A stretch of DNA of 64,000 nucleotides from Streptomyces parvulus (GTDB lineage: Bacteria > Actinomycetota > Actinomycetes > Streptomycetales > Streptomycetaceae): the NCBI RefSeq assembly GCF_014648855.1, contig NZ_BMRX01000002.1:434001-498000 (forward strand). The letters run 5' to 3'. The position numbers were made by a program, and so were the translations under genes. The first letter of the stretch is position 1. Each line of letters starts with the position of its first letter. The notes below the pieces were generated by a model that did no database searches, had not been told where the DNA came from, and saw only the letters and a program-made list of their open reading frames with translations. Positions 57,695 to 64,000 of the stretch are shown in pieces.

Positions 57695-57747
57695 CGAATA
57701 ACAGAAGTTGTTCGCATGGCAGTACCAGAAGTGGTATACGCGCCTAG
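57695..57747. promoter_or_regulatory. Operator cluster upstream of the DeoR-family gene
   Basis: Three elements lie close together: CGAATAAC AGAA GTTGTTCG (57695-57714, one mismatch), TACCA GAAG TGGTA (57723-57736, perfect) and ATACGCGCCTAG (57736-57747). The last differs by two bases from the CTACGCGCGTAG found at the phosphorylase and deoC promoters. Autoregulation is likely. Confidence 0.6.
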
Positions 57748-57825
57748 TCTGCCCGCCTATGCCGCCCGCACGCGCCGCAACTCCCCGTGACCAGCGGGGA
57801 GTCGATTCCGGCCGCGTCCCGGAGG

Positions 57826-59274
57826 TCAGCCCTCGCCGCCGGCCTTCCGGGTGTGCAGCTGCCGCGCGACCTCCGCGATGGAGCCCGAGAGCGACGGGTA
57901 CACGGTGAAGGCGTTGGCGATCTGCTCGACCGTCAGGTTGTTGTCCACGGCGATCGAGATCGGGTGGATCAGCTCCGAGGCACGCGGCGCCACCACGACC
58001 CCACCGACCACGATCTCGGTGCCGGGCCGGCAGAAGATCTTGACGAAGCCGTCCCGGATGCCCTGCATCTTGGCGCGCGGGTTGCGCAGCAGCGGCAGCT
58101 TCACCACGCGGGCGTCGATCTTGCCGCCGTCGACGTCGGCCTGGGAGTACCCGACGGTGGCGATCTCGGGGTCGGTGAAGACGTTGGCGGAGACGGTCTT
58201 CAGGTTCAGCGGGGTGACCGCGTCGCCGAGGAAGTGGTACATGGCGATGCGCCCCTGCATCGCCGCCACCGAGGCCAGCGCGAAGACGCCGGTGACGTCG
58301 CCGGCGGCGTACACGCCGGGGGCGGAGGTGCGCGAGACGCGGTCGGTGCGGATGTGCCCGGAGTCCTTGAGCTTGACCCCGGCCTCCTCGAGGCCCATGC
58401 CCTCGGTGTTGGGGATGGCGCCGACGGCCATCAGACAGTGCGACCCGGTGATGACCCGGCCGTCGGCGAGCGTGACCTCCACCCGGTCGCCCACCCGTTT
58501 GGCGGACTGGGCGCGCGAACGCGACATGACGTTCATGCCGCGCCGCCGGAACACGTCCTCGAGGACGGCCGCCGCGTCCGGGTCCTCGCCGGGCAGCACC
58601 CGGTCCCGCGACGAGACCAGCGTGACCCGCGACCCGAGCGCCTGGTAGGCGCCGGCGAACTCGGCACCGGTGACGCCGGACCCGACGACGATCAGCTCTT
58701 CGGGCAGCTCGTCCAGGTCGTACACCTGGGTCCAGTTCAGGATGCGCTCCCCGTCGGGGCGCGCGTCGGGCAGCTCGCGCGGGTGCCCGCCGGTGGCGAT
58801 CAGCACGGCGTCGGCGGTGAGCGTCTCCTCGCTCCCGTCGGCGGCGCGCACGACGACCTTCCGCGACCCGTCGAGCCCCTGCATCCCCTCCAGGCGCCCG
58901 CGCCCGCGCATGACCCGCGCGCCGGCCCGCGTCACGGAGGCGGTGATGTCGTGCGACTGGGCGAGCGCGAGGCGCTTGACCCGCCGGTTGACCTTCCCCA
59001 GGTCGACACCGACCACCCGGGCGGCCTGCTCCATGGGCGGGGTGTCGTCGGCGACGATGATCCCCAGTTCCTCGTAGGAGGAGTCGAAGGTGGTCATCAC
59101 CTCGGCCGTGGCGATCAGGGTCTTGGACGGCACGCAGTCGGTCAGCACCGACGCGCCGCCCAGACCGTCGCAGTCGACGACGGTCACCTCCGCACCGAGT
59201 TGCGCGGCCACCAGCGCCGCTTCGTATCCGCCGGGTCCGCCGCCAATGATCACGATCCGAGTCACGTACTCCAT
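57826..59274 (-). CDS. lpdA: LpdA-like NAD(P)H-quinone reductase / flavoprotein
   Basis: The 482-aa flavoprotein looks like dihydrolipoamide dehydrogenase ([21 protein letters not shown] near 8-28; NADH loop [20 protein letters not shown]), but the first redox-active cysteine is missing: [13 protein letters not shown] in place of GGTCLNVGCIPSK. This matches LpdA of mycobacteria, which reduces quinones rather than lipoamide. The C-terminal dimer domain ends [10 protein letters not shown]. The ATG 59274 lies 85 bases from the divergent cyclotransferase gene. Confidence 0.92.
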   Translation of the reverse strand: MEYVTRIVIIGGGPGGYEAALVAAQLGAEVTVVDCDGLGGASVLTDCVPSKTLIATAEVMTTFDSSYEELGIIVADDTPPMEQAARVVGVDLGKVNRRVKRLALAQSHDITASVTRAGARVMRGRGRLEGMQGLDGSRKVVVRAADGSEETLTADAVLIATGGHPRELPDARPDGERILNWTQVYDLDELPEELIVVGSGVTGAEFAGAYQALGSRVTLVSSRDRVLPGEDPDAAAVLEDVFRRRGMNVMSRSRAQSAKRVGDRVEVTLADGRVITGSHCLMAVGAIPNTEGMGLEEAGVKLKDSGHIRTDRVSRTSAPGVYAAGDVTGVFALASVAAMQGRIAMYHFLGDAVTPLNLKTVSANVFTDPEIATVGYSQADVDGGKIDARVVKLPLLRNPRAKMQGIRDGFVKIFCRPGTEIVVGGVVVAPRASELIHPISIAVDNNLTVEQIANAFTVYPSLSGSIAEVARQLHTRKAGGEG

Positions 59275-59359
59275 TGTCCCGCACCCATCAACGGCGGGCC
59301 GCCCGGGGGCACCACCGTTACGAACGTGATGCCCGTGACGCCTGTCGTACCCTTCCCCC

Positions 59360-59797
59360 ATGTCGCTCTACGCCGCTTACGCCGGCAACCTCGACGCGCG
59401 GCTGATGACCCGCCGCGCCCCCCACTCGCCGCTGCGCGCGACCGGCTGGCTGAACGGGTGGCGGCTGACCTTCGGGGGCGAGCACATGGGCTGGGAGGGC
59501 GCGCTGGCGACCCTGGTCGAGGACCCGATCTCGCAGGTCTTCGTGGCGCTGTACGACGTCGCCCCGATGGACGAGGACTCGCTCGACCGCTGGGAGGGCG
59601 TGGGCATGGACATCTACCGCCGCACCCGGGTGCGCGTCCACACCCTGGAGGGCGAGGAGAAGGCCTGGACGTACGTCCTGAACGCCTACGAGGGCGGCCT
59701 GCCCTCGGCCCGCTACCTGGGCGAGGTCGCCGACGCCGCCGAGTCGGCCGGCGCGCCCCACGACTACGTGATGGAACTCCGCAAGCGCCCCTGCTGA
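59360..59797 (+). CDS. Gamma-glutamylcyclotransferase family protein
   Basis: The 145-aa protein has the GGCT/AIG2 fold: [13 protein letters not shown] at the substrate pocket, [24 protein letters not shown] strands and the catalytic Glu/Asp zone near [18 protein letters not shown]. Family members release 5-oxoproline from gamma-glutamyl amines. ATG 59360 lies beside the divergent flavoprotein gene; no ribosome site is obvious. Confidence 0.88.
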   Translation: MSLYAAYAGNLDARLMTRRAPHSPLRATGWLNGWRLTFGGEHMGWEGALATLVEDPISQVFVALYDVAPMDEDSLDRWEGVGMDIYRRTRVRVHTLEGEEKAWTYVLNAYEGGLPSARYLGEVADAAESAGAPHDYVMELRKRPC

Positions 59798-59852
59798 CGC
59801 CGCCCTGTCGGATCCTCCAACCCAACAAACCCCATCCCGTGACCTCTGTCAT

Positions 59853-59889
59853 CTACGCGCGTAGGCGGAAACCGGCTACCCTCATCGGC
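59853..59889 (+). promoter_or_regulatory. CTACGCGCGTAG operator and leaderless promoter of the phosphorylase gene
   Basis: The palindrome at 59853-59864 overlaps the expected -35 zone of a promoter with -10 TACCCT (59877-59882). Seven bases separate that -10 from GTG 59890 and no ribosome site exists, so the transcript is probably leaderless. The same 12 bases occur at the deoC promoter. Confidence 0.75.
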
Positions 59890-60714
59890 GTGAACGCATC
59901 TCTTCTTCCGGACGACATCCAGGGCGACCCCTACGCCGCCGCCGACGCCGCCGCGGCCCGCCTGCGCGAACTCACCGGCGCCGAGACCCACGACGTCGCC
60001 CTCGTGATGGGCTCCGGCTGGGCACCGGCCGTGGACGCCCTGGGCGCCCCCGAGGCCGATCTCCAGGTCACCGACCTGCCGGGCTTCCCCAAGCCGGCGG
60101 TGGAGGGTCACGGCGGCAAGGTCCGCTCGTACTCGATCGGCGACAAGCGCGCACTGGTCTTCCTGGGCCGCACCCACTACTACGAGGGCCACGGCGTCGC
60201 CGCCGTGTCCCACGGCGTCCGCACCGCGGTCGCCGCCGGCGCCAAGACGATCATCCTGACCAACGGCTGCGGCGGCCTGCGCGAGGGCATGCGCCCCGGC
60301 CAGCCGGTCCTGATCAGCGACCACATCAACCTGACGGCGACCTCCCCGATCATCGGCGCGAACTTCGTCGACCTGACGGACCTCTACTCGCCCCGCCTGC
60401 GCGCGTTGTGCAAGGAGGTCGACCCCACGCTGGAGGAGGGCGTCTACGCCCAGTTCCCCGGCCCGCACTACGAGACCCCGGCCGAGATCCGCATGGCCCG
60501 CGTCATCGGAGCGGACCTGGTCGGGATGTCGACGGTCCTGGAGGCGATCGCGGCCCGCGAGGCCGGCGCGGAGGTCCTGGGCATCTCCCTGGTCACCAAC
60601 CTCGCCGCGGGCATGACGGGCGAACCCCTCAACCACGAGGAGGTCCTCCAGGCGGGCCGCGACTCCGCCACCCGGATGGGCGCCCTCCTGACCCAGGTAC
60701 TGGGCCGCCTGTAG
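59890..60714 (+). CDS. deoD: Purine-nucleoside phosphorylase (trimeric, PNP-I type)
   Basis: The 274-aa enzyme splits purine nucleosides with phosphate into base and (deoxy)ribose-1-phosphate. Landmarks are [14 protein letters not shown] near 37-50 (phosphate loop), [10 protein letters not shown] near 95-104, [10 protein letters not shown] near 123-132, [11 protein letters not shown] near 195-205 and [21 protein letters not shown] with LVTNLAAGM (base site). GTG 59890 fits the leaderless promoter. Its product feeds the mutase and deoC nearby. Confidence 0.95.
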   Translation: MNASLLPDDIQGDPYAAADAAAARLRELTGAETHDVALVMGSGWAPAVDALGAPEADLQVTDLPGFPKPAVEGHGGKVRSYSIGDKRALVFLGRTHYYEGHGVAAVSHGVRTAVAAGAKTIILTNGCGGLREGMRPGQPVLISDHINLTATSPIIGANFVDLTDLYSPRLRALCKEVDPTLEEGVYAQFPGPHYETPAEIRMARVIGADLVGMSTVLEAIAAREAGAEVLGISLVTNLAAGMTGEPLNHEEVLQAGRDSATRMGALLTQVLGRL

Positions 60715-61093
60715 AACCCGGCGTCCACCTGTCACCCGGCGTGGGCGCGGACTCGGGGTGGGTGACGCGACCCGGCGCTTGCCGGGCGCCGCCCGCGCCC
60801 ACCCGTGCCGCCCCAGGCGGCACATGTGCCCGCGGTAGCGAGGGCGGGCTGGCCGCGTACGGCGAGAAGGGGGCGGGTCGGGGGGTGTCCGCCCGCAGCG
60901 GTTGGCGCGTCAACACAGGTCACTTCCGTGGCCGACCGATTCCGCGCCGTTCCGAGGACGGACACCCCCCGGCCCGCCCCCGACCCGAAACACCACGCAC
61001 CGCGCTACGCGCACCCCCACCCAACCCGCCACAGGCCGCCGCAGGCACCCACACCGCCACCACCCCCAACCGACACACGAGAGGCTGACCGAC
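60715..61093. other. Gap holding a 23-bp imperfect inverted repeat, no gene seen
   Basis: GGGGGCGGGTCGGGGGGTG.. at 60869-60891 pairs with 60959-60981 over 23 bases with one mismatch, enclosing a 67-base loop. Nearer the phosphorylase gene, a GTGGGCGCGG/CCGCGCCCAC pair (about 60735-60800) may end that transcript. The stretch next to the mutase gene is CA-rich. I find no gene with coding features. Confidence 0.55.
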
Positions 61094-62740
61094 GTGCAAG
61101 ACGACCTCCTCGCACGGGCCAAGGCATGGCTGACCGAGGACCCCGACGCGGACACCCGCGCCGAACTCGCGGGCCTCATCGACGCCGAGGACCACGCAGA
61201 GCTCACCGCACGCTTCTCCGGCACCCTCCAGTTCGGCACCGCCGGCCTGCGCGGCGAACTCGGCGCCGGCCCCACGCGCATGAACCGCTCGGTCGTCATC
61301 CGCGCCGCGGCCGGCCTCGCCGCGTACCTCAAGAACCAGGGAACCCCCCACGGCGACGACTCGGCCGGCCTGGTGGTCATCGGCTACGACGCCCGGCACA
61401 AGTCCGAGGACTTCGCCCGCGACACCGCCGCCGTCATGACCGGCGCCGGCCTCAGGGCGGCCGTACTCCCCCGCCCGCTTCCCACCCCCGTCCTCGCCTT
61501 CGCCATCCGCCACCTCGGCGCGGTCGCGGGCGTGGAGGTCACCGCCAGCCACAACCCGCCCCGCGACAACGGCTACAAGGTGTACCTGGGCGACGGCTCC
61601 CAGATCGTGCCCCCCGCCGACGCCGGCATCGCCGCCGAGATCGACGCCGTACGCTCCCTCGACGACGTCCCCCGCCCCACCACCGGCTGGCAGACCCTCG
61701 GCGACGACGTCCTCGACGCCTACCTCGCCCGCACGGACGCGGTCCTCTCCCCCGGCTCCCCGCGCACCGCCCGCACCGTCTACACGGCGATGCACGGCGT
61801 CGGCAAGGACACCCTCCTCGCCGCCTTCGCCCGCGCGGGCTTCCCGGAGCCCGCCCTGGTCACCGAGCAGGCCGACCCCGACCCGGACTTCCCCACCGTC
61901 GCGTTCCCCAACCCGGAGGAACCCGGCGCGATGGACCTCGCCTTCGCGCGGGCCCGCGCGACGTCCCCCGACCTGATCATCGCCAACGACCCGGACGCCG
62001 ACCGCCTCGCGGTGGCGGTGCAGGACGGCACCGACTGGCGCATGCTCCGGGGCGACGAGGTCGGCGCCCTCCTCGCCGCCCACCTGGTCACCCGCGGAGC
62101 GCAGGGCACGTTCGCGGAGTCGATCGTGTCGTCGTCCCTCCTCGGCCGCATCGCCGAGAAGGCCGGCCGCCCGCACGTCGAGACCCTCACCGGCTTCAAG
62201 TGGATCGCCCGCGTCGACGGCATCCGCTACGGCTACGAGGAGGCCCTCGGCTACTGCGTGGACCCGGAGGGCGTCCGGGACAAGGACGGCATCACCGCGG
62301 CCCTCCTGATCACGGAGCTGGCCTCGGTCCTCAAGCAGGAGAACCGCACGCTCCTGGACCTCCTCGACGACATCGCCGTGGAGCACGGCCTGCACGCCAC
62401 CGACCAGCTCTCGGTCCGCGTGGAGGACCTGTCCCTGATCGCCGCCGCGATGAAGCGCCTGCGCGAGCAGCCCCCGACCCGCCTCGCGGACCTCCCGGTC
62501 ACGAACGCGGAGGACCTCACCCGGGGCACGGCGACGCTCCCGCCCACGGACGGCCTGCGTTACACGCTCGACGGCGCGCGCGTCATCGTCCGCCCGAGCG
62601 GCACGGAACCGAAGCTGAAGTGCTACCTGGAGGTGGTCGTCCCGGTCGGCACGCACACCGACCTCCCGGCGGCCCGCACCAGGGCGACGGAGCTGCTGAC
62701 GAACCTCAAGCGCGACCTGTCGGCAGCGGCGGGCATCTGA
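61094..62740 (+). CDS. Phosphohexomutase/phosphopentomutase (alpha-D-phosphohexomutase superfamily)
   Basis: The 548-aa enzyme moves phosphate on sugar-1-phosphates. The phosphoserine loop is TASHNPPRDNGYK near 149-161, the metal loop DPDADRLAVA near 299-308, the sugar loop GYEEALGYCVDPEGVRDKDG near 378-397 and the phosphate loop RPSGTEPKLKCY near 498-509. Standing beside the phosphorylase and deoC genes, it likely converts ribose-1-phosphates to 5-phosphates, as PGM2-like members do; phosphomannomutase activity is the alternative. GTG 61094 follows GAGAGG. Confidence 0.93.
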   Translation: MQDDLLARAKAWLTEDPDADTRAELAGLIDAEDHAELTARFSGTLQFGTAGLRGELGAGPTRMNRSVVIRAAAGLAAYLKNQGTPHGDDSAGLVVIGYDARHKSEDFARDTAAVMTGAGLRAAVLPRPLPTPVLAFAIRHLGAVAGVEVTASHNPPRDNGYKVYLGDGSQIVPPADAGIAAEIDAVRSLDDVPRPTTGWQTLGDDVLDAYLARTDAVLSPGSPRTARTVYTAMHGVGKDTLLAAFARAGFPEPALVTEQADPDPDFPTVAFPNPEEPGAMDLAFARARATSPDLIIANDPDADRLAVAVQDGTDWRMLRGDEVGALLAAHLVTRGAQGTFAESIVSSSLLGRIAEKAGRPHVETLTGFKWIARVDGIRYGYEEALGYCVDPEGVRDKDGITAALLITELASVLKQENRTLLDLLDDIAVEHGLHATDQLSVRVEDLSLIAAAMKRLREQPPTRLADLPVTNAEDLTRGTATLPPTDGLRYTLDGARVIVRPSGTEPKLKCYLEVVVPVGTHTDLPAARTRATELLTNLKRDLSAAAGI

Positions 62741-62800
62741 CGGAGCCCGGGGGGTGCGCGAACCCGCACCCCCCGTCAAACCTCCTGGTCACCAGACCCC

Positions 62801-62964
62801 ACACCCGGCCCACGACCCAGCGTCACCCGGTCACCCGGTCCCGCAGTCACCCGGTTCCGGTCACCCGACCCCACGCGCTACGCCCCCCGGCCCACGACCC
62901 ACGACCCACGACCCAGCGTCACCCGGTCACCCGGTCACCCGGTCACCCGGTCACCCGGTCACCC
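62801..62964. repeat. Simple repeats GTCACCCG and CCACGAC
   Basis: GTCACCCG is repeated nearly six times without a break at 62918-62964, after three copies of CCACGAC near 62891-62915. A shorter version of the same arrangement occurs at about 62801-62875, so a unit of about 90 bases has been duplicated and then drifted. The array supplies the last codons of the converging PH-domain gene. Confidence 0.85.
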
Positions 62965-63637
62965 ACAACACCACAAGCCCCACCACCCCCACCACCACCG
63001 GCACGACGACCTCCCAGGCCCACCGCACCGACACCTCACCGCGCGAGCCCTCCGCGTCCTTCCGCGCCTCCCACAGCTCCCGCAGCTCGTCCATGACCTT
63101 GTCGGCCTCGGCCCGCACGGGCCCGTCGTCCACGCCTCCGGCACCGGCCGCCCCCCGGCCACCGCCCCCGAGCAGACCGCCCCGCCCCCGGCCACCCCCG
63201 GCGGCCCGCCGGGACTCCTGCCGCGCCGCCTTCTTGCGCCCGCGCAGCGATACGGGAAGGGCCCACAGCTGGTACTTGTCGCCGCCCTCGCTGAAGACCT
63301 CGTTGGAGTACGCGGAGCGGAACGACTCGACCTGCGCCCAGGGCAGCACGATCAGGCGGAAGGGATTGCGCACCCGCATCCGGTCGTCGCCGGCGAAGAC
63401 GGCGGGCCGCACCGTGTACGCGGCGATCAGCGGGACCAGGAAGAGCAGCGCCGCGGCCGCCGTCCACGGTGTACGCCCCTCGCCCGCGACCACGGCGTCG
63501 ATGCCGAGCCACAGGGCGAGGGCGAGCAGCAGGACGCCACCGGCGATGCCCGCGGGCGAGCGGTAGACGCGGTCCTTGGGCGCGGGCACCTGCGGCTCCG
63601 GCTGCGGCGAGGGGGGCTGGGACTCCGGGGTCGTCAT
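62951..63637 (-). CDS. Membrane protein with bacterial PH domain
   Basis: The 228-aa protein has two helices near the start (GIAGGVLLLALALWLGI and AAALLFLVPLIAAYTV, about 28-75), then a PH-like domain (about 80-140: RNPFRLIVLPWAQVESFRSAYSNEVF), a Gly/Arg linker and a C-terminal helix VVVPVVVGVVGLVVLWV. ATG 63637. The final Val-Thr-Gly and stop are coded by the GTCACCCG repeat, so the C-terminus is likely to vary between strains. Function unknown. Confidence 0.82.
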   Translation of the reverse strand: MTTPESQPPSPQPEPQVPAPKDRVYRSPAGIAGGVLLLALALWLGIDAVVAGEGRTPWTAAAALLFLVPLIAAYTVRPAVFAGDDRMRVRNPFRLIVLPWAQVESFRSAYSNEVFSEGGDKYQLWALPVSLRGRKKAARQESRRAAGGGRGRGGLLGGGGRGAAGAGGVDDGPVRAEADKVMDELRELWEARKDAEGSRGEVSVRWAWEVVVPVVVGVVGLVVLWVTG

Positions 63638-63744
63638 GCTGCCGATTGTGCCCGACACCCTCGGCCCGACGACCGACGCCCTTCGCCCGACGACCGCGGG
63701 GACGCTCACGGGCAGCGTCCCGGCGACGAATGAGCGCGCGGGAC

Positions 63745-63779
63745 TGTACAGCCGCTACGCGCGTAGATATGCTCGCCTG
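63745..63779 (+). promoter_or_regulatory. CTACGCGCGTAG operator within the deoC promoter
   Basis: TGTACA (63745-63750) and TATGCT (63768-63773) are spaced by 17 bases and serve as -35 and -10. The palindrome at 63755-63766 fills the spacer, where a bound repressor would block polymerase. GTG 63780 lies six bases after the -10, so the message looks leaderless. Confidence 0.78.
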
Positions 63780-64000
63780 GTGACCATGCCCACCACCGCA
63801 CCCGCCGCACACGGACTCGCCGACGTCACCGCGTCCGACAGCACGCTGCGCCGCTTCCTCCACGGACTGCCCGGCGTCGACACGGTCGGCCTGGAGGCGC
63901 GCGCCGCCTCGCTCGGCACCCGTTCCATCAAGACCACCGCGAAGGCGTACGCCCTCGACCTCGCCATTTCGATGGTCGACCTGACGACGCTGGAAGGCGC
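63780..64000 (+). CDS. deoC: Deoxyribose-phosphate aldolase, N-terminal part
   Basis: The visible 73 residues (DSTLRRFLHGLPGVDTVGLE, then RAASLGTRSIKTTAKAYAL and DLAISMVDLTTLEGA) match the start of actinobacterial DeoC, which cleaves deoxyribose-5-phosphate to acetaldehyde and glyceraldehyde-3-phosphate; the catalytic lysines lie past the window end. GTG 63780 fits a leaderless start; ATG 63786 is the alternative. It completes the nucleoside catabolic set with the phosphorylase and mutase genes. Confidence 0.9.
   Translation, partial: MTMPTTAPAAHGLADVTASDSTLRRFLHGLPGVDTVGLEARAASLGTRSIKTTAKAYALDLAISMVDLTTLEG

Noticed and set aside
62918..62964. Possible CRISPR-like repeat array
   Set aside because: The 8-bp units are back to back with no spacers, so it is a simple tandem repeat.

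Overview
The window is chromosomal DNA of a Streptomyces, very probably close to S. coelicolor or S. lividans. The base composition is very GC-rich with strong third-position bias. GTG and TTG starts are common and several promoters look leaderless. The gene families point the same way: mycothiol amidase Mca, AccA2/PccB/PccE acyl-CoA carboxylase, histidase with a Cys-Ser-Gly triad, an LAxTG sortase substrate and DUF4307. From memory, the gene order resembles the deoC-to-pckG core region of S. coelicolor read backwards, interrupted by accessory insertions; this was not checked against any database.

Region by region. 1-5.6 kb: the end of an aminotransferase, an unknown gene, then a tightly coupled four-gene operon (anchored solute-binding domain, TelA-family protein, solute-binding/VWA lipoprotein, two-helix membrane protein). 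5.8-9.6 kb: GTP-dependent PEP carboxykinase, a hemolysin-III/PAQR protein, a MITE-like element and a Mut7-C nuclease-like protein. 9.6-16.3 kb: a YyaL-type thioredoxin-domain gene, then an accessory block (Uma2 protein, small membrane protein, RAMA-domain protein, fused HsdM-HsdS methylase, broken VapC). The block ends at a second, truncated copy of the YyaL 5' end, as if it had split that gene. 16.4-23.6 kb: 2'-5' RNA ligase, a PLAT-like protein, a large membrane-linked STAND/TPR ATPase, mca, DUF4307 and greA. 23.7-31.5 kb: a DrrAB-like exporter, threonine dehydratase, MarR, a small sigma-like module, cystathionine gamma-synthase/lyase and msrA. 31.6-34.3 kb: accessory genes including a leucine-rich-variant repeat protein and a gene remnant. 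34.3-39.2 kb: three regulator/dehydrogenase sets (TetR with aldo/keto reductase, an NmrA-like SDR, XRE/MmyB-like with a zinc alcohol dehydrogenase). 39.2-43.9 kb: a MacB-type ABC pair, an L,D-transpeptidase lipoprotein, an acidic protein and a sortase substrate. 43.9-51.1 kb: hutH, a GGDEF protein, enoyl-CoA hydratase, a Pro-rich membrane protein ending inside a second MITE-like element, adenylate cyclase and birA. 51.2-56.5 kb: the acyl-CoA carboxylase genes pccB, pccE, maf and accA2. 56.6-64 kb: the nucleoside salvage group (DeoR regulator, LpdA-like flavoprotein, purine nucleoside phosphorylase, phosphopentomutase/phosphomannomutase, start of deoC).

The genes connect in several ways. BirA (biotin ligase) lies beside the biotin-dependent carboxylase it would charge. 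Phosphorylase, phosphohexomutase/pentomutase and deoC form a nucleoside catabolism route. The 12-bp palindrome CTACGCGCGTAG sits on the promoters of the phosphorylase and deoC, and a 10/12 match lies upstream of the deoR-family gene, so one regulator probably controls all three. Strong hairpins separate most convergent gene pairs.

The best candidates for something undescribed are the SBP-TelA-VWA operon at 1.1-5.6 kb, the DeoR-type regulon, and the accessory block whose boundary falls in the CxxC codons of a duplicated gene.
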